Shown here one piece after another: positions 45,735-55,720 of a stretch of 64,000 nucleotides of DNA. Below the pieces are notes generated by a model. It did no database searches. It saw only the letters and a program-made list of their open reading frames with translations, and had not been told where the DNA came from. The stretch lies in assembly GCF_000826145.2 (NCBI RefSeq), contig NZ_LN651335.1:186001-250000 (forward strand), in the 5' to 3' direction. Every line of letters starts with the position of its first letter. The stretch's first letter is position 1. The stretch is from Sporosarcina koreensis. GTDB taxonomy: Bacteria > Bacillota > Bacilli > Bacillales_A > Planococcaceae. The position numbers and the translations under genes are program-made.

Positions 45735-46832
45735 ATGATGAAACGAGTTGTGCAAGTTATGTTTCTGTTAGTCGGCGGGACGCTCGGTGTCTTATTTCTT
45801 CCGTATTTATTCCAATTATCTCATTTTACAGCCTCTCCACTGATCGATAATCCGTATGTTGCTGCAATATTAGGAGCGCTGTTCCTGTTTGTGTTCAGCA
45901 CCTTCCTCACTGATCCGATTGTCAATTTCATAAAGTGGCTCGAAGATCTGCTCTTGAAAGCGCCGATCCTCGATTTGTTTTTCGGTTCGATCGGCCTGAT
46001 TGTCGGCCTGGTGGTTGCATTCCTGCTCGGATCGGCGCTGAATAACATCCGGATTCCCGCTGTGACAGCGCTGCTGCCGATGCTGCTTTCGGTGCTGTTC
46101 GGGTACCTTGGTTTCCAAGTGGGCTTCAAAAAGCGGGATGAATTCCTCAATGCCCTCTTTTCGATCCGCAATGTCGGAAGGAAAAAGGACGGGGAAACTC
46201 AGGAGAACACCGATTCCCAGCCGGTCCATAAAATTCTCGACACGAGTGTCATCATTGACGGTCGAATTGCGGATATCGTGGATACCGGATTTTTGGAAGG
46301 AGTGCTCGTCGTGTCCCAGTTCGTTCTGACAGAACTGCAGCATATCGCGGATTCCGCGGATACGCTGAAACGGACGAAAGGGCGGCGCGGGCTGGATGTG
46401 CTGCGCCGTCTTCAGGAAGGCGACGGCAAAAAGATCCTTATCACCGACGAGGACTTCCCGAATGTGGCGGAAGTGGATCTGAAGCTTGTCCATCTTGCGA
46501 AACGCATGAAAGGTCTCGTCGTGACAAATGACTTCAACTTGAACAAAGTGGCGGATCTGCACGGTGTCGAAGTGCTTAACATCAACGACCTGGCGAATGC
46601 CGTCAAGCCGGTTGTCATCCCGGGTGAGGATATGCACGTCATGGTCATCAAAGATGGAAAAGAGCATAACCAGGGGGTTGCATACCTGGATGACGGGACG
46701 ATGATTGTCATCGAAGAGGGCCGCAGCTTCATCGGCACATCGATCGACGTCGTTGTCACGAGTGTTCTGCAGACGTCTGCCGGCCGGATGATCTTCGCAA
46801 AACCGAAACATAGCAAACAATCGAAATCCTGA
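45735..46832 (+). CDS. yacL: Membrane-anchored PIN-TRAM domain protein YacL
   Basis: A 365-residue protein with four N-terminal membrane helices (about 5-135), a PIN nuclease domain opening with KILDTSVIIDGRIADI and acidic metal residues (for example TNDFNLNKVA), and a C-terminal TRAM domain (about 300-355). Function is not settled; the PIN fold suggests RNase activity at the membrane. ATG 45735 follows AGGAGGTGG. It sits only 136 bases after radA. Confidence 0.9.
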   Translation: MMKRVVQVMFLLVGGTLGVLFLPYLFQLSHFTASPLIDNPYVAAILGALFLFVFSTFLTDPIVNFIKWLEDLLLKAPILDLFFGSIGLIVGLVVAFLLGSALNNIRIPAVTALLPMLLSVLFGYLGFQVGFKKRDEFLNALFSIRNVGRKKDGETQENTDSQPVHKILDTSVIIDGRIADIVDTGFLEGVLVVSQFVLTELQHIADSADTLKRTKGRRGLDVLRRLQEGDGKKILITDEDFPNVAEVDLKLVHLAKRMKGLVVTNDFNLNKVADLHGVEVLNINDLANAVKPVVIPGEDMHVMVIKDGKEHNQGVAYLDDGTMIVIEEGRSFIGTSIDVVVTSVLQTSAGRMIFAKPKHSKQSKS

Positions 46833-46862
46833 ACAGGCCGGGTTGCGCGGAAGGGAGACAGC

Positions 46863-47558
46863 ATGGAGTATACAGTGATGATGCCGGCAGCCGGCAGCGG
46901 CACTCGGATGGGTGCCGGACAGAACAAACTTTTCCTCGGACTCGCAGGAAAAACGATATTGGGTCGGACTTTGGAAGTTTTCCAGGCGGACCCATGGTGT
47001 AAGGGAATCATCCTTGCGGTAAAAGAATCGGAGCGGCCGCAGATCGACGCCATCCTGGCGGAATCCGGCATTACGAAAGTGAAGGCGATGCCGGCGGGAG
47101 GTGCAGAACGGCAGAATAGTGTAGCGGCTTGCCTGGAAGCGCACAGCGGCGGCGGTATCGTGCTCGTCCACGATGCGGCCCGGCCGTTCATCAGGCAGAA
47201 CGTCATCCATGAGCTGGCGGAGCGCGCAGCAGCCGGCGGAGCCGCGGTCGCCGGTGTGAGAGCGAAGGATACGATGAAATACGTAACAGACGGGCAGGTC
47301 GAAGAGACAGCGGACCGGGAACGGCTGTGGGCCATCCAGACCCCTCAGGCGTTCCGGTATGATCTTCTGCTCGAAGCCTCCCGCAAAGCGGCCGGAGAAG
47401 GGTTCCTCGGCACAGACGAATCCATGCTCGCGGAGTATGCGGGCTATCCGGTGTATGTTGTGGAAAGCACCTATGATAATATTAAGATGACAACACCGGA
47501 AGACTTGGAATACGGTGGGTATTTACTGAAAAAACGGCACGGGGAGACGATGGAATGA
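46863..47558 (+). CDS. ispD: 2-C-methyl-D-erythritol 4-phosphate cytidylyltransferase
   Basis: A 231-residue nucleotidyltransferase with the CTP loop [16 protein letters not shown], the [10 protein letters not shown] strand and the [12 protein letters not shown] / TDDESM-like (GTDESML) region. It makes CDP-methylerythritol in the MEP isoprenoid pathway. The stop overlaps the ispF start (ATGA). Confidence 0.95.
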   Translation: MEYTVMMPAAGSGTRMGAGQNKLFLGLAGKTILGRTLEVFQADPWCKGIILAVKESERPQIDAILAESGITKVKAMPAGGAERQNSVAACLEAHSGGGIVLVHDAARPFIRQNVIHELAERAAAGGAAVAGVRAKDTMKYVTDGQVEETADRERLWAIQTPQAFRYDLLLEASRKAAGEGFLGTDESMLAEYAGYPVYVVESTYDNIKMTTPEDLEYGGYLLKKRHGETME

Positions 47559-48031
47559 TACGGATCGGACAAGGTTTTGATGTACATGAATTCGCGGAAG
47601 GACGGCCGCTCATCATCGGCGGCGTGACAATCCCGCATACAAAAGGTCTGATCGGCCATTCGGATGCGGATGTACTGCTGCATACAATCACGGATGCGGC
47701 TCTCGGAGCGATCGGCAAAGGAGATATCGGACACCATTTTCCGGATACGGATGCGGCATTCAAAGATGCTGACTCGGCGGTCCTGCTCGAAGAAGTTTGG
47801 AAAATCGTCGAAGCGGAAGGGTATGCGCTCGGGAACGTGGATTGTACGATCATGGCGCAGCAGCCGAAGATGGCGCCGCACATCGGGACGATCCAGAAAC
47901 GGATCGCCGGGCTGCTGCATGCCGATCCCTCACAGGTGAATGTGAAGGCGACGACCACAGAGCGGCTCGGATTCGTCGGCAGGGAAGAAGGCATCGCCGC
48001 TCTTGCTGCGATCCTATTGGTGAAAGCTTAA
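47555..48031 (+). CDS. ispF: 2-C-methyl-D-erythritol 2,4-cyclodiphosphate synthase
   Basis: A 158-residue trimeric zinc enzyme with GQGFDVHEF (metal Asp and His), [14 protein letters not shown], and the C-terminal [17 protein letters not shown]. It acts in the MEP pathway two steps after IspD; the two genes are coupled here. Confidence 0.96.
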   Translation: MIRIGQGFDVHEFAEGRPLIIGGVTIPHTKGLIGHSDADVLLHTITDAALGAIGKGDIGHHFPDTDAAFKDADSAVLLEEVWKIVEAEGYALGNVDCTIMAQQPKMAPHIGTIQKRIAGLLHADPSQVNVKATTTERLGFVGREEGIAALAAILLVKA

Positions 48032-48095
48032 AATTTTGGTACACTGAAAATCAGACTTGAATACGAATCGAACTACAGAACGGAGATGTTTCACC

Positions 48096-49556
48096 ATGTC
48101 AGCAGAAGTACGCGTGCGCTACGCACCCAGTCCGACAGGCCACCTGCATATCGGCGGAGCCCGGACAGCGCTGTTCAATTACTTATTCGCCCGCCATCAC
48201 GGCGGGAAATTCATTGTCCGCATCGAAGATACCGATACGGCCCGTAATATCGAAGCCGGGGAACTTTCACAGCTGGACAACCTGAAATGGCTCGGTATCG
48301 ACTATGATGAGTCTGTCGATATCGGCGGTCCGTACAGCCCATACCGCCAGATGGAACGGCTCGATACGTATGAGAAATACTCACAGGAGATGCTTGAAAA
48401 AGGGGCAGCCTACAAGTGTTTCTGTACCTCGGAAGAACTGGAAGAAGAGCGTGAAAAACAGAAACAGGCCGGTATCGCGGCGCCGATGTACAAAGGGACC
48501 TGCCGCCACCTGACGGAAGAACAGGTTGCGGAAAAAGAAGCGGCGGGCATGCCGTATACGATCCGTATGCGGGTGCCGGAAGATGTCACGTATACAATCG
48601 ACGATCTCGTCCGGGGCGCCGTCCAGTTCGAATCGCATGATATCGGTGACTGGGTGCTGGTCAAAGCGAACGGGATTCCGACATATAACTTCGCGGTCGT
48701 CATCGATGATCACCTGATGGAGATGACGCACATATTCCGCGGAGAAGAGCATTTGACGAACACACCGAAACAACTCATGGTCTTCGACACGCTGGGCTGG
48801 GAAGCGCCGCGTTACGGACACATGACACTGATCGTCAACGAAGACCGCAAAAAACTGTCCAAGCGGGATGAGTCGATCATCCAGTTCATCTCCCAGTATA
48901 AGGAGCTCGGCTATTTGCCGGAAGCGATGTTCAATTTCTTCGCCCTGCTCGGCTGGTCGCCGGTCGGTGAAGAGGAACTGTTCACGAAAGAGGAACTGAT
49001 CGAACAGTTCGATGAAAGCCGTCTGTCGAAATCCCCTTCCATGTTCGATAAGCAGAAGCTGACATGGATGAACAACCAATACATCAAGAAACTCACGCTG
49101 GATAAAGTAATGGACCTCACACTTCCGCATCTCGTCAAGGCAGGGCTGGTAAACGAAGACATGTCTGCGGAGGAACGCAGCTGGGTTCGTGATCTGATCG
49201 CCCTCTATCATGGCCAATTGAGCTTTGGTGCTGAAATTGTCGAGCTGTCCGCCCAGTTCTTCAGCAATGCGATTGAATATGATGAGCAATCGAAAGAGAT
49301 TCTGGCAGGCGAGCAGGTCCCTGAAGTGATGGCTTCGTTCAAGAAGCAGCTCGAAAGTCTGGAAACGTTCGACGCACCGTCCATCAAAGCGGCCATCAAA
49401 GCCGTGCAGAAGGAAACCGGCCACAAAGGGAAGAACCTGTTCATGCCGATCCGTGTCGTGGCGACAGGCCAGGCGCACGGCCCTGAACTGCCCGAGTCGA
49501 TTGCGCTGCTCGGACGTGACAAAACCATTGCCCGTGTCGAAAAGTATGCACAGTGA
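48096..49556 (+). CDS. gltX: Glutamyl-tRNA synthetase (Glu/Gln-mischarging type)
   Basis: A 486-residue class I synthetase with HLHIGGART (HIGH motif) and KKLSKRDE (KMSKS motif), plus a zinc-like region with FCTSEEL. In Bacillales it charges both tRNA-Glu and tRNA-Gln, the latter corrected by GatCAB. ATG 48096 follows CGGAGATG; the open frame from 48057 lacks a site and exceeds the family length. Confidence 0.96.
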   Translation: MSAEVRVRYAPSPTGHLHIGGARTALFNYLFARHHGGKFIVRIEDTDTARNIEAGELSQLDNLKWLGIDYDESVDIGGPYSPYRQMERLDTYEKYSQEMLEKGAAYKCFCTSEELEEEREKQKQAGIAAPMYKGTCRHLTEEQVAEKEAAGMPYTIRMRVPEDVTYTIDDLVRGAVQFESHDIGDWVLVKANGIPTYNFAVVIDDHLMEMTHIFRGEEHLTNTPKQLMVFDTLGWEAPRYGHMTLIVNEDRKKLSKRDESIIQFISQYKELGYLPEAMFNFFALLGWSPVGEEELFTKEELIEQFDESRLSKSPSMFDKQKLTWMNNQYIKKLTLDKVMDLTLPHLVKAGLVNEDMSAEERSWVRDLIALYHGQLSFGAEIVELSAQFFSNAIEYDEQSKEILAGEQVPEVMASFKKQLESLETFDAPSIKAAIKAVQKETGHKGKNLFMPIRVVATGQAHGPELPESIALLGRDKTIARVEKYAQ

Positions 49557-49563
49557 GCGTCTG

Positions 49564-49591
49564 TTGACAAGGCGCGGACGCTGTGTACAAT
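49564..49591 (+). promoter_or_regulatory. Promoter of the cysE T-box transcript
   Basis: TTGACA (49564-49569), 16 bases, TACAAT (49586-49591): a near-consensus housekeeping promoter a few bases after gltX and directly before the T-box leader. Confidence 0.8.
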
Positions 49592-49594
49592 GAG

Positions 49595-49868
49595 AGATAC
49601 AACAGCACGAATTGAATAGGTAAGCATTGAAGAGGAGAAGTACGCAAAAAACGGGTCCGACAGAGAGGCTCCCCCTTGGCTGAAAGGGAGCCGGACCGGC
49701 CGTTTTGCGGAAATGCACCTCGGAGCGCCGGGCTGAACAGTGAAGTAGGCCGGACGTCTTGTCTGCGTTATAGACATTGAGCGGCAAGACAGGATATCCC
49801 TGTCCTTGCCGAAACAAGAGTGGAACCACGCAAACGCGTCTCTGTCGTCAGACAGGGGCGTGTTTTTT
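49595..49868 (+). ncRNA. Cysteine T-box riboswitch upstream of cysE
   Basis: The leader shows the T-box order: a stem I start (GAGGAGAAGTACG), the AGAGAG region, a specifier loop in which TGC (49714-49716, Cys) is followed by ACC, the later GCGTTATAGACATTGAGCGG part, the T-box core AAACAAGAGTGGAACCACGC (49812-49831) and a terminator (CGCGTCTCTGTC / GACAGGGGCGTG, T-run to 49868). Uncharged tRNA-Cys would stabilise the antiterminator and switch on cysE-cysS. It fills the 387-base gap between gltX and cysE. Confidence 0.93.
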
Positions 49869-49943
49869 GTTGGCGCAGCCAAGACCGCCAAACGGCTTCG
49901 GTCCGGCCGGATGCTGTTCACCAAACTCAGAAAGGGGAACGAC

Positions 49944-50609
49944 ATGTTTTCTCGAATGAAAGAAGACATCCACTGCATTTTCGACCAGGATCCTGCTGCC
50001 CGGAGCACTTGGGAAGTCGTCCTCACTTACTCAGGCCTGCATGCGATCTGGACACACCGGCTGGCGCATGCATTCTACAAGAGAGACTTGCGTTTTGCAG
50101 CCCGTGTCCTCTCCCAGGTGGGACGTTTTTTCACAGGGATCGAAATCCATCCCGGCGCAGTCATCGGACGCAGGCTGTTCATCGACCATGGGATGGGCGT
50201 GGTCATCGGAGAGACGTGTGAAATCGGTGATGACGTAACCATCTACCAGGGGGTGACCCTCGGCGGCACCGGAAAAGAGAAAGGCAAGCGCCACCCGACA
50301 CTGCACGACGGTGTCCTCGTCGCAACGGGGGCGAAAGTACTTGGCAATATCATCATTGGAGAGAACAGCAAAGTCGGTGCAGGATCGGTCGTCCTGAAAG
50401 ACGTGCCTGCCGATTCCACAGTTGTCGGCATCCCCGGCAAAGTGGTCATCGCGAACGGTGTCCGGGTCAAAGACCGCCTGAGCCATTCATTTCCCGATCC
50501 TGTATCCGACCGGTGCCAGATCCTCGAGGACCGGATCGCCCGCTTGGAAGCCGAGCTTGCTGCTGTACGGAAGGAACTGCCCACTACTTCAGAAAAGGAT
50601 GATGTGTGA
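49944..50609 (+). CDS. cysE: Serine O-acetyltransferase
   Basis: A 221-residue left-handed beta-helix enzyme with hexapeptide repeats and the catalytic segments [24 protein letters not shown] and [15 protein letters not shown]. It makes O-acetylserine, the first step of cysteine synthesis. ATG 49944 follows AAAGGGGAAC; the open frame from 49806 runs through the T-box terminator and is not coding there. Confidence 0.95.
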   Translation: MFSRMKEDIHCIFDQDPAARSTWEVVLTYSGLHAIWTHRLAHAFYKRDLRFAARVLSQVGRFFTGIEIHPGAVIGRRLFIDHGMGVVIGETCEIGDDVTIYQGVTLGGTGKEKGKRHPTLHDGVLVATGAKVLGNIIIGENSKVGAGSVVLKDVPADSTVVGIPGKVVIANGVRVKDRLSHSFPDPVSDRCQILEDRIARLEAELAAVRKELPTTSEKDDV

Positions 50610-52009
50610 TGACAATCCAGATTTATAACACGCTGACGCGGAAGAAAGAACCATTCGTTCCGCTCGAAGAAGGTAAAGTGAAAATGTACGTATGCGGACC
50701 GACCGTCTACAACTACATCCATATCGGGAATGCGCGTCCGGTCATCGCATTCGATACGGTCCGCCGCTACTTGGAATACCGGGGATTCGATGTCACCTAT
50801 GTCTCGAATTTCACGGATGTCGACGACAAGATCATCAAAACTGCAAATGAGCTCGGCGAAGAAGTGCCGGAGCTGACGGAGCGTTTCATCCAGGCATACT
50901 TTGAAGATGTCGGCGCGCTCGGATGCGGAAAGGCGGATATGCATCCCCGTGTCACCGATCATATCCAGGATGTCATCGACTTCATTGCCCTGCTCATTGA
51001 AAAGGGATATGCATACGAAGCGGAAGGAGACGTCTATTTCCGGACACGGAAATTTGATGGATACGGTAAATTGTCTCACCAGTCCATCGATGAACTGAAA
51101 GTCGGAGCACGCATCGAAGCGAGCGAACGGAAAGACGATGCGCTCGACTTCGTCCTTTGGAAAGCAGCGAAAGAAGGCGAGATCTCCTGGACGAGTCCGT
51201 GGGGGGAAGGCCGTCCCGGCTGGCATATCGAATGCTCTGTCATGGCCCGGCAGCTGCTCGGCGACACAATCGACATCCACGCCGGCGGCCAGGACTTGAC
51301 CTTCCCGCATCACGAGAATGAAATCGCCCAGTCCGAAGCGCTGACAGGCGAGCCGTTTGCGCGCTACTGGATGCACAACGGATATATCAATATTGATAAT
51401 GAAAAAATGTCGAAATCCCTCGGGAACTTTGTTCTGGTGCATGACATCATCCAGCAGATCGATCCGCAAGTGCTGCGGTTCTTCATCCTGTCCGTCCATT
51501 ACCGGTCTCCGGTGAACTTTGCTCAGGATCTTGTGGAGAGCGCAGCGAACGGACTCGGCCGGATCCGGACAGCCTACGAAAACATCGGTCACCGTCTTGC
51601 GGTCTCGGCGGATAATGGCGACCAGCATGATATCTGGCTGCATAAGATCCGGCAGCAGCAGATACTGTTCGAAGAAGCGATGGACGATGACTTCAACACA
51701 GCAAACGCCATTGCCGCGATTTTCGAACTCGCCAGTCTCGCCAATGTGTATCTGCGTGAGAAGAATACGGAAACGGCAGTGCTGGAAGCGTTCCAGGAGA
51801 CGTTCCGCAGGCTGATGTCCGTCCTCGGCCTCCCATTCCGCGACAAGGAAGAGCTGCATGATGATGCGGTGGAACAGCTGATCGAAGACCGTCAGACGGC
51901 CCGCAAAAACAAGGACTTCGCCCGTGCGGATGAAATCCGCGACACACTGAAGGCGCAAGGGATCCTTTTGGAAGACACGGCCCAGGGAGTCCGGTGGAAA
52001 CGCGCATGA
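50609..52009 (+). CDS. cysS: Cysteinyl-tRNA synthetase
   Basis: A 466-residue class I synthetase with YIHIGNARP (HIGH), EKMSKSLGN (KMSKS) and zinc ligands including Cys in the CGPTVYN and HIECSVM segments. ATG 50609 overlaps the cysE stop (TGATG); an in-frame GTG at 50606 is also possible. Placed under the Cys T-box with cysE, so the cell balances Cys supply and charging. Confidence 0.96.
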   Translation: MTIQIYNTLTRKKEPFVPLEEGKVKMYVCGPTVYNYIHIGNARPVIAFDTVRRYLEYRGFDVTYVSNFTDVDDKIIKTANELGEEVPELTERFIQAYFEDVGALGCGKADMHPRVTDHIQDVIDFIALLIEKGYAYEAEGDVYFRTRKFDGYGKLSHQSIDELKVGARIEASERKDDALDFVLWKAAKEGEISWTSPWGEGRPGWHIECSVMARQLLGDTIDIHAGGQDLTFPHHENEIAQSEALTGEPFARYWMHNGYINIDNEKMSKSLGNFVLVHDIIQQIDPQVLRFFILSVHYRSPVNFAQDLVESAANGLGRIRTAYENIGHRLAVSADNGDQHDIWLHKIRQQQILFEEAMDDDFNTANAIAAIFELASLANVYLREKNTETAVLEAFQETFRRLMSVLGLPFRDKEELHDDAVEQLIEDRQTARKNKDFARADEIRDTLKAQGILLEDTAQGVRWKRA

Positions 52010-52434
52010 AGGACTATACATTGCGCACGCAGGATGTGCGCCAGCTGAAAGCCCTCTCGCTGGCCTACATGGGGGATGCCGTCTTCGAGCAGGCCGTGCG
52101 TGAGCACCTTCTCCGCTCGGGACGCGTTAAACCCAATGTGCTGCACAAAGAAGCGACGACCTATGTCTCGGCCAAAGCGCAGGCCGCCATCTTGCGGACC
52201 ATGGTGGAGGAAGACTTCCTGACAGAGGAAGAGTTCGCTGTCATGAAGAGGGGCCGCAATGCCAAGTCGGGATCCGTCCCGAAAAACACGGATGTTGTGA
52301 CGTACAACCACAGTTCCGCGTTCGAAGCGGTCGTCGGTTTCCTGTATTTGCTCGGGGACAGCGAAAGGACTGGGGAGTTCATCCGAAAAGCGATCGAAAT
52401 TGCAGAAGGAGGAGAGCGGAATGCCGGAAATTGA
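52006..52434 (+). CDS. mrnC: Mini-ribonuclease III (MrnC)
   Basis: A 142-residue RNase III catalytic domain without the double-strand binding domain: [21 protein letters not shown] carries the metal-binding acidic residues and [14 protein letters not shown] the second signature. MrnC matures 23S rRNA 3' and 5' ends together with L3. The ATG overlaps the cysS stop (ATGA). A GTG at 51994 has a closer GGGAG and would add four residues. Confidence 0.93.
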   Translation: MKDYTLRTQDVRQLKALSLAYMGDAVFEQAVREHLLRSGRVKPNVLHKEATTYVSAKAQAAILRTMVEEDFLTEEEFAVMKRGRNAKSGSVPKNTDVVTYNHSSAFEAVVGFLYLLGDSERTGEFIRKAIEIAEGGERNAGN

Positions 52435-53182
52435 TGGTGCCGAACTGATCGGCGGCAAGAATCCTGTTGCAGAGGCCCTGCGATCAGGACGGGAACTCAA
52501 TAAAATCTGGGTTGCGGAAGGGCTGAACAAGCAGAGTATCGGTGAAATCACGACACTCGCCAAAAAGGCGGGGGTCGTCGTGCAGGCTGTTCCGAAAAAG
52601 AAGCTGGATCAGCTGCTCGATGTGAATCACCAGGGAGTCATTGCCTCAGTCGCGGCCTACAGCTATGCGGAACTGGATGACGTCTTTGCAATCGCCGAGC
52701 AGCGGGGTGAAGACCCGTTCATCCTGATGCTTGACGAGCTGGAGGATCCCCATAACCTGGGGTCCATTCTCAGGACGGCGGATGCTGCGGGCGTCCACGG
52801 CATCGTGATCCCGAAACGGCGTTCTGTCGGACTGACGGGCGTTGTGGCGAAAGCCTCCACGGGGGCCATCGAGCACATCCCGGTTGTCCGTGTTGTGAAT
52901 CTCGGCCAGACCGCCGATGAACTGAAGAAACGGGGTGTCTGGATAGCAGGGACGGATGCACGCGGTTCGGCCGACTACCGGACGATGGATGCGACGCTGC
53001 CTCTTGCCATCATCATCGGCAGCGAGGGGAAAGGGATGTCCCGCCTGCTGAAAGAGAAGTGTGATTTCCTGTATCATCTGCCGATGCGCGGGCATGTCAC
53101 ATCCCTCAATGCCTCTGTGGCTGCATCACTCCTCATGTATGAAGTCATGCGCAAACGGCTGCCGCTCACACCGGCGCCGTGA
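52421..53182 (+). CDS. rlmB: 23S rRNA 2'-O-ribose methyltransferase RlmB (SPOUT family)
   Basis: A 253-residue SpoU/TrmH enzyme: substrate-binding N-terminal domain and a knotted SPOUT domain with DELEDPHNLGSILRTADAAG, IIIGSEGKGMSRLL and LNASVAASLLMYE. It methylates a guanosine of 23S rRNA (G2251 in E. coli numbering). Starts behind AAGGAGGAG within mrnC. Confidence 0.93.
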   Translation: MPEIDGAELIGGKNPVAEALRSGRELNKIWVAEGLNKQSIGEITTLAKKAGVVVQAVPKKKLDQLLDVNHQGVIASVAAYSYAELDDVFAIAEQRGEDPFILMLDELEDPHNLGSILRTADAAGVHGIVIPKRRSVGLTGVVAKASTGAIEHIPVVRVVNLGQTADELKKRGVWIAGTDARGSADYRTMDATLPLAIIIGSEGKGMSRLLKEKCDFLYHLPMRGHVTSLNASVAASLLMYEVMRKRLPLTPAP

Positions 53183-53694
53183 AGAAAGATATTCTGCTGG
53201 TCGATGGCTATAACATCATCGGTGCCTGGCCGGAACTGCAGGAACTGAAACGGGTGAAGCTCGCGGAAGCAAGAGACCGGCTGATCGATCGGCTGGCCGA
53301 GTATCAGGCGTTCAAAGGGTGGCGTGTCATTATCGTGTTCGATGCCTACCTGGTCCCCGGTATCGAGAACAAACAGAAACAATCGAATGTGGAAGTGGTG
53401 TTCACAAGGGAAAATGAGACCGCCGACGAGAGGATCGAGAAATTCGTGGCGGAACTCTCCGGCCGGCGTGTCCAGCTGCACGTTGCAACATCCGATCGTA
53501 CGGAGCAGTGGATGATCTTCGGGCAGGGAGCCCTGCGGATCTCGGCTCGTGAGCTGGAAATCGAACTGCAGGACATCGACCGGATCATCACGGAGAAAGT
53601 GAAAAAGATCCAGGAGGACCGGTCCTTCTCCAAGATCCAGCTGTCGCAGGAAGTGGCGGAAATCTTCGAAAAGTGGCGACGGGGGAACAGATGA
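53179..53694 (+). CDS. yacP: NYN/PIN-like endoribonuclease YacP (Rae1)
   Basis: A 171-residue NYN-domain protein: LLVDGYNIIGAW at the N-terminus, then VIIVFDAY, and VATSDRTEQWMI with the acidic metal residues. The B. subtilis homologue Rae1 cuts mRNA in the ribosomal A-site. GTG start at 53179 overlapping the rlmB stop. Last gene of the T-box unit. Confidence 0.92.
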   Translation: MKKDILLVDGYNIIGAWPELQELKRVKLAEARDRLIDRLAEYQAFKGWRVIIVFDAYLVPGIENKQKQSNVEVVFTRENETADERIEKFVAELSGRRVQLHVATSDRTEQWMIFGQGALRISARELEIELQDIDRIITEKVKKIQEDRSFSKIQLSQEVAEIFEKWRRGNR

Positions 53695-53698
53695 CCGG

Positions 53699-53728
53699 TT
53701 GACGCAAAAAAATCTACTGCGCTATAAT
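53699..53728 (+). promoter_or_regulatory. sigH promoter
   Basis: TTGACG (53699-53704) and TATAAT (53723-53728) separated by 18 bases, directly after yacP. It supplies sigH independently of the T-box transcript. Confidence 0.75.
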
Positions 53729-53762
53729 TGACATACTAGTATGACAGACCGGAGTGATGGGA

Positions 53763-54413
53763 ATGGCGGAGAAGACAGTACCTGCACCGAGACCAGCAGA
53801 CTTCAGCACTTTTTCCGATGAACAGATGATCGGAATCATCCAGCAGGGGAACACGGATGCCCTCGATTTCCTGATTACAAAATACCAATCCTTCGTCCGC
53901 ATGAAAGCGAGATCCTATTTCATGATGGGCGGCGACAGGGAGGATATCATCCAGGAAGGCATGATCGGTCTGTACAAAGCGATCCGCGACTTCCGGCCGG
54001 ACCGCCTCAGTTCGTTCAAAGGGTTTGCCGAACTGTGCATCAAACGGCAGATCATCACAGCCATCAAGACCGCTACCCGTCAGAAGCATATCCCGCTGAA
54101 TTCATCCGTCTCGCTGGACAAGCCGGTGTTCGATGAAGAATCCGACCGGACCTTGCTGGATGTGCTGACGAATGCAGAAAACGACGATCCGGAAAACCTG
54201 ATGATCTACAAAGAGGAGTTCGTCCAGATGGAACTCGAGATGAACAAAGTGCTCAGCGGCCTTGAAAAAGAGGTGCTCGGCCTCTATCTGGACGGACAGT
54301 CCTACCAGGAAATCTCGCAGGAGCTGAATCGCCAGGTGAAATCTGTCGATAACGCGCTCCAGCGCATCAAGCGGAAACTTGAGCGCTTCATGACAGCCGG
54401 CGCGCCGACGTGA
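53763..54413 (+). CDS. sigH: RNA polymerase sigma-H factor
   Basis: A 216-residue sigma-70 family factor with region 2 (GGDREDIIQEGMIGLYKAIRDF) and region 4 (LSGLEKEVLGLYLDGQSYQEISQEL). Sigma-H directs early sporulation, competence and transition-state genes. ATG 53763 is 8 bases from CCGGAG; ATG 53757 and GTG 53754 are too close to that site. Together with cotD it supports a sporulating lineage. Confidence 0.93.
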   Translation: MAEKTVPAPRPADFSTFSDEQMIGIIQQGNTDALDFLITKYQSFVRMKARSYFMMGGDREDIIQEGMIGLYKAIRDFRPDRLSSFKGFAELCIKRQIITAIKTATRQKHIPLNSSVSLDKPVFDEESDRTLLDVLTNAENDDPENLMIYKEEFVQMELEMNKVLSGLEKEVLGLYLDGQSYQEISQELNRQVKSVDNALQRIKRKLERFMTAGAPT

Positions 54414-54509
54414 AACATCGCCAATTTTCTGACTAACATCGCGTTGACAGAGAATAGGTTAGGTGGTACTCTTTATCAAGACTATGGAAAGACTAGGTGT
54501 TCACTAGAA

Positions 54510-54659
54510 ATGTCAAATAAAATTGTAGTTAGCTGTGAGAAATGCGGTTCCAGAAACTATTCGCTCCCGGCAGCAAGCGGCCGATCCGCAGAACGCCTGG
54601 AGCTGAAGAAATACTGCAGCCATTGCAATACGCACACATTACACAGACAAACAGCGTGA
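54510..54659 (+). CDS. rpmG: 50S ribosomal protein L33 (zinc-binding C+ form)
   Basis: A 49-residue L33 with four cysteines in two CxxC pairs (CEKC and CSHC), the zinc-containing version. Many Bacillales carry a second, cysteine-free copy for zinc limitation; it is not in this window. Placed between sigH and secE as in B. subtilis. Confidence 0.93.
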   Translation: MSNKIVVSCEKCGSRNYSLPAASGRSAERLELKKYCSHCNTHTLHRQTA

Positions 54660-54713
54660 GGGTCTGGCTTGACTGAAGGCCGTCATATCTACTATTCGGA
54701 GGTTTGCAAAAGA

Positions 54714-54899
54714 ATGGGCAAGATAACAAGTTTCTTCAAAAATGTTGTCACGGAAATGCGGAAAGTCAGCTGGCCGAAACGGAAAGACCTGACACGCTAT
54801 ACGATCGTCGTACTCAGCACAGTCGTCTTCATGGCTGTCTATTTCGGTCTTGTGGATCTTATCTTATCACGGGTCATGGAATGGTATGTTGCGTTATAA
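54714..54899 (+). CDS. secE: Protein translocase subunit SecE
   Basis: A 61-residue single-helix SecE: amphipathic part FFKNVVTEMRKVSWPKRKDLTRYT and one membrane helix (VVLSTVVFMAVYFGLVDLIL). It clamps SecY in the translocon. ATG 54714 follows CGGAGGT by 10 bases; the longer open frame has no site. Confidence 0.95.
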   Translation: MGKITSFFKNVVTEMRKVSWPKRKDLTRYTIVVLSTVVFMAVYFGLVDLILSRVMEWYVAL

Positions 54900-54929
54900 T
54901 AGGGCATGTTAAATAGCATCTTGAAAATA

Positions 54930-54958
54930 TCCCGTCTGACTGAAAGCACGGGTTTTTT
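54930..54958 (+). terminator. Terminator-like hairpin between secE and nusG
   Basis: CCCGT and ACGGG pair around a 12-base loop, followed by six T. The stem is short, so it may act as a partial terminator that sets the ratio of secE to nusG message. Confidence 0.55.
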
Positions 54959-55008
54959 CATTTTGACCAAAAAGGAGGGACGGACGCACAGTCCTCAGCG
55001 CTATGGAA

Positions 55009-55545
55009 ATGGAGAAAAATTGGTACGTCGTCCATACGTACTCAGGTTACGAAAACAAAGTGAAAGAGAATTTGGAGAAGCGTGTCGAGACGATGGGCAT
55101 GCAGGATAAGATCTTCCGGGTCATCGTTCCTGAAGAAGAAGAAACGGATTTCAAAGAAGGCAAGAAGCGGACGGTCATGCGCAAAACCTTCCCGGGTTAC
55201 GTACTGGTTGAAGTCATCATGACGGATGATTCCTGGTATGTCGTCCGGAATACACCGGGCGTCACGGGGTTCATCGGTTCATCAGGCGGCGGCGCGAAGC
55301 CGACGCCGCTGCTGCCGGAGGAAGTGGAATTCATCCTCAAGCAGATGGGGGTGAAAGACAAGAAGATGGACGTCGATTTCGAGATCGGCGAGATGGTGGA
55401 AGTGCTGGAAGGACCGTTCGCGGGCTTCCAGGGCAAAGTCGAGGAAATCGAACTGGACAAAGGGAAGGTCAAAGTATCCGTCGACATGTTCGGACGTGAG
55501 ACGAACATGGAGCTGGACTTCGGGCAGGTTGAACGCACCGATTGA
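55009..55545 (+). CDS. nusG: Transcription antitermination/termination factor NusG
   Basis: A 178-residue NusG: NGN domain (MEKNWYVVHTYSGYENKV...) and KOW domain (GEMVEVLEGPFAGFQGKVEEI). It binds RNA polymerase and affects pausing and termination. ATG 55009 matches the family N-terminus MEKNWY; ATG 55003 would add two residues. The only strong ribosome site (AAAGGAGGGA near 54971-54980) is about 23-29 bases upstream, unusually far for either start. Confidence 0.93.
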   Translation: MEKNWYVVHTYSGYENKVKENLEKRVETMGMQDKIFRVIVPEEEETDFKEGKKRTVMRKTFPGYVLVEVIMTDDSWYVVRNTPGVTGFIGSSGGGAKPTPLLPEEVEFILKQMGVKDKKMDVDFEIGEMVEVLEGPFAGFQGKVEEIELDKGKVKVSVDMFGRETNMELDFGQVERTD

Positions 55546-55565
55546 AAAAAATCGTGCGTTCCCTC

Positions 55566-55594
55566 TTGCAAACCTGAGAAAATGATGGTATTAT
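55566..55594 (+). promoter_or_regulatory. Promoter of the rplK-rplA unit
   Basis: TTGCAA (55566-55571), a 17-base spacer and TATTAT (55589-55594), shortly after nusG and about 130 bases before rplK. Confidence 0.7.
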
Positions 55595-55669
55595 TTCAAA
55601 GGTCAGACGTCGTTTTGTCTGGACGTATTAACAAAATTCTACCGGCAGCCGCCGGCAGGCACATATTGA

Positions 55670-55703
55670 GTGGGAGGGGCAACCCAAATACCACATCACG
55701 GAC
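55670..55703 (+). promoter_or_regulatory. Candidate ribosomal protein L1 binding site in the rplK leader
   Basis: GTGGGAGGGGCAACCC... ends in AATACCACA, forming a GTGG/CCAC stem with an internal loop. A close copy occurs before rplA. The position fits translational autoregulation by L1, known for the L11-L1 operon in other bacteria; assignment here is inferred. Confidence 0.45.
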
Positions 55704-55720
55704 TTAAGGAGGTGTGTCTC

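Noticed and set aside
45870..47210. 446-codon minus-strand open frame opposite yacL and ispD
   Set aside because: Antisense to two well supported genes; no recognisable protein.
48381..49829. 482-codon minus-strand open frame opposite gltX and the T-box
   Set aside because: It crosses the T-box leader and gltX, has no ribosome site and no known motif.
50243..52021. 592-codon open frame on the minus strand opposite cysE and cysS
   Set aside because: A shadow caused by GC-rich third positions; cysS motifs on the plus strand are unambiguous.
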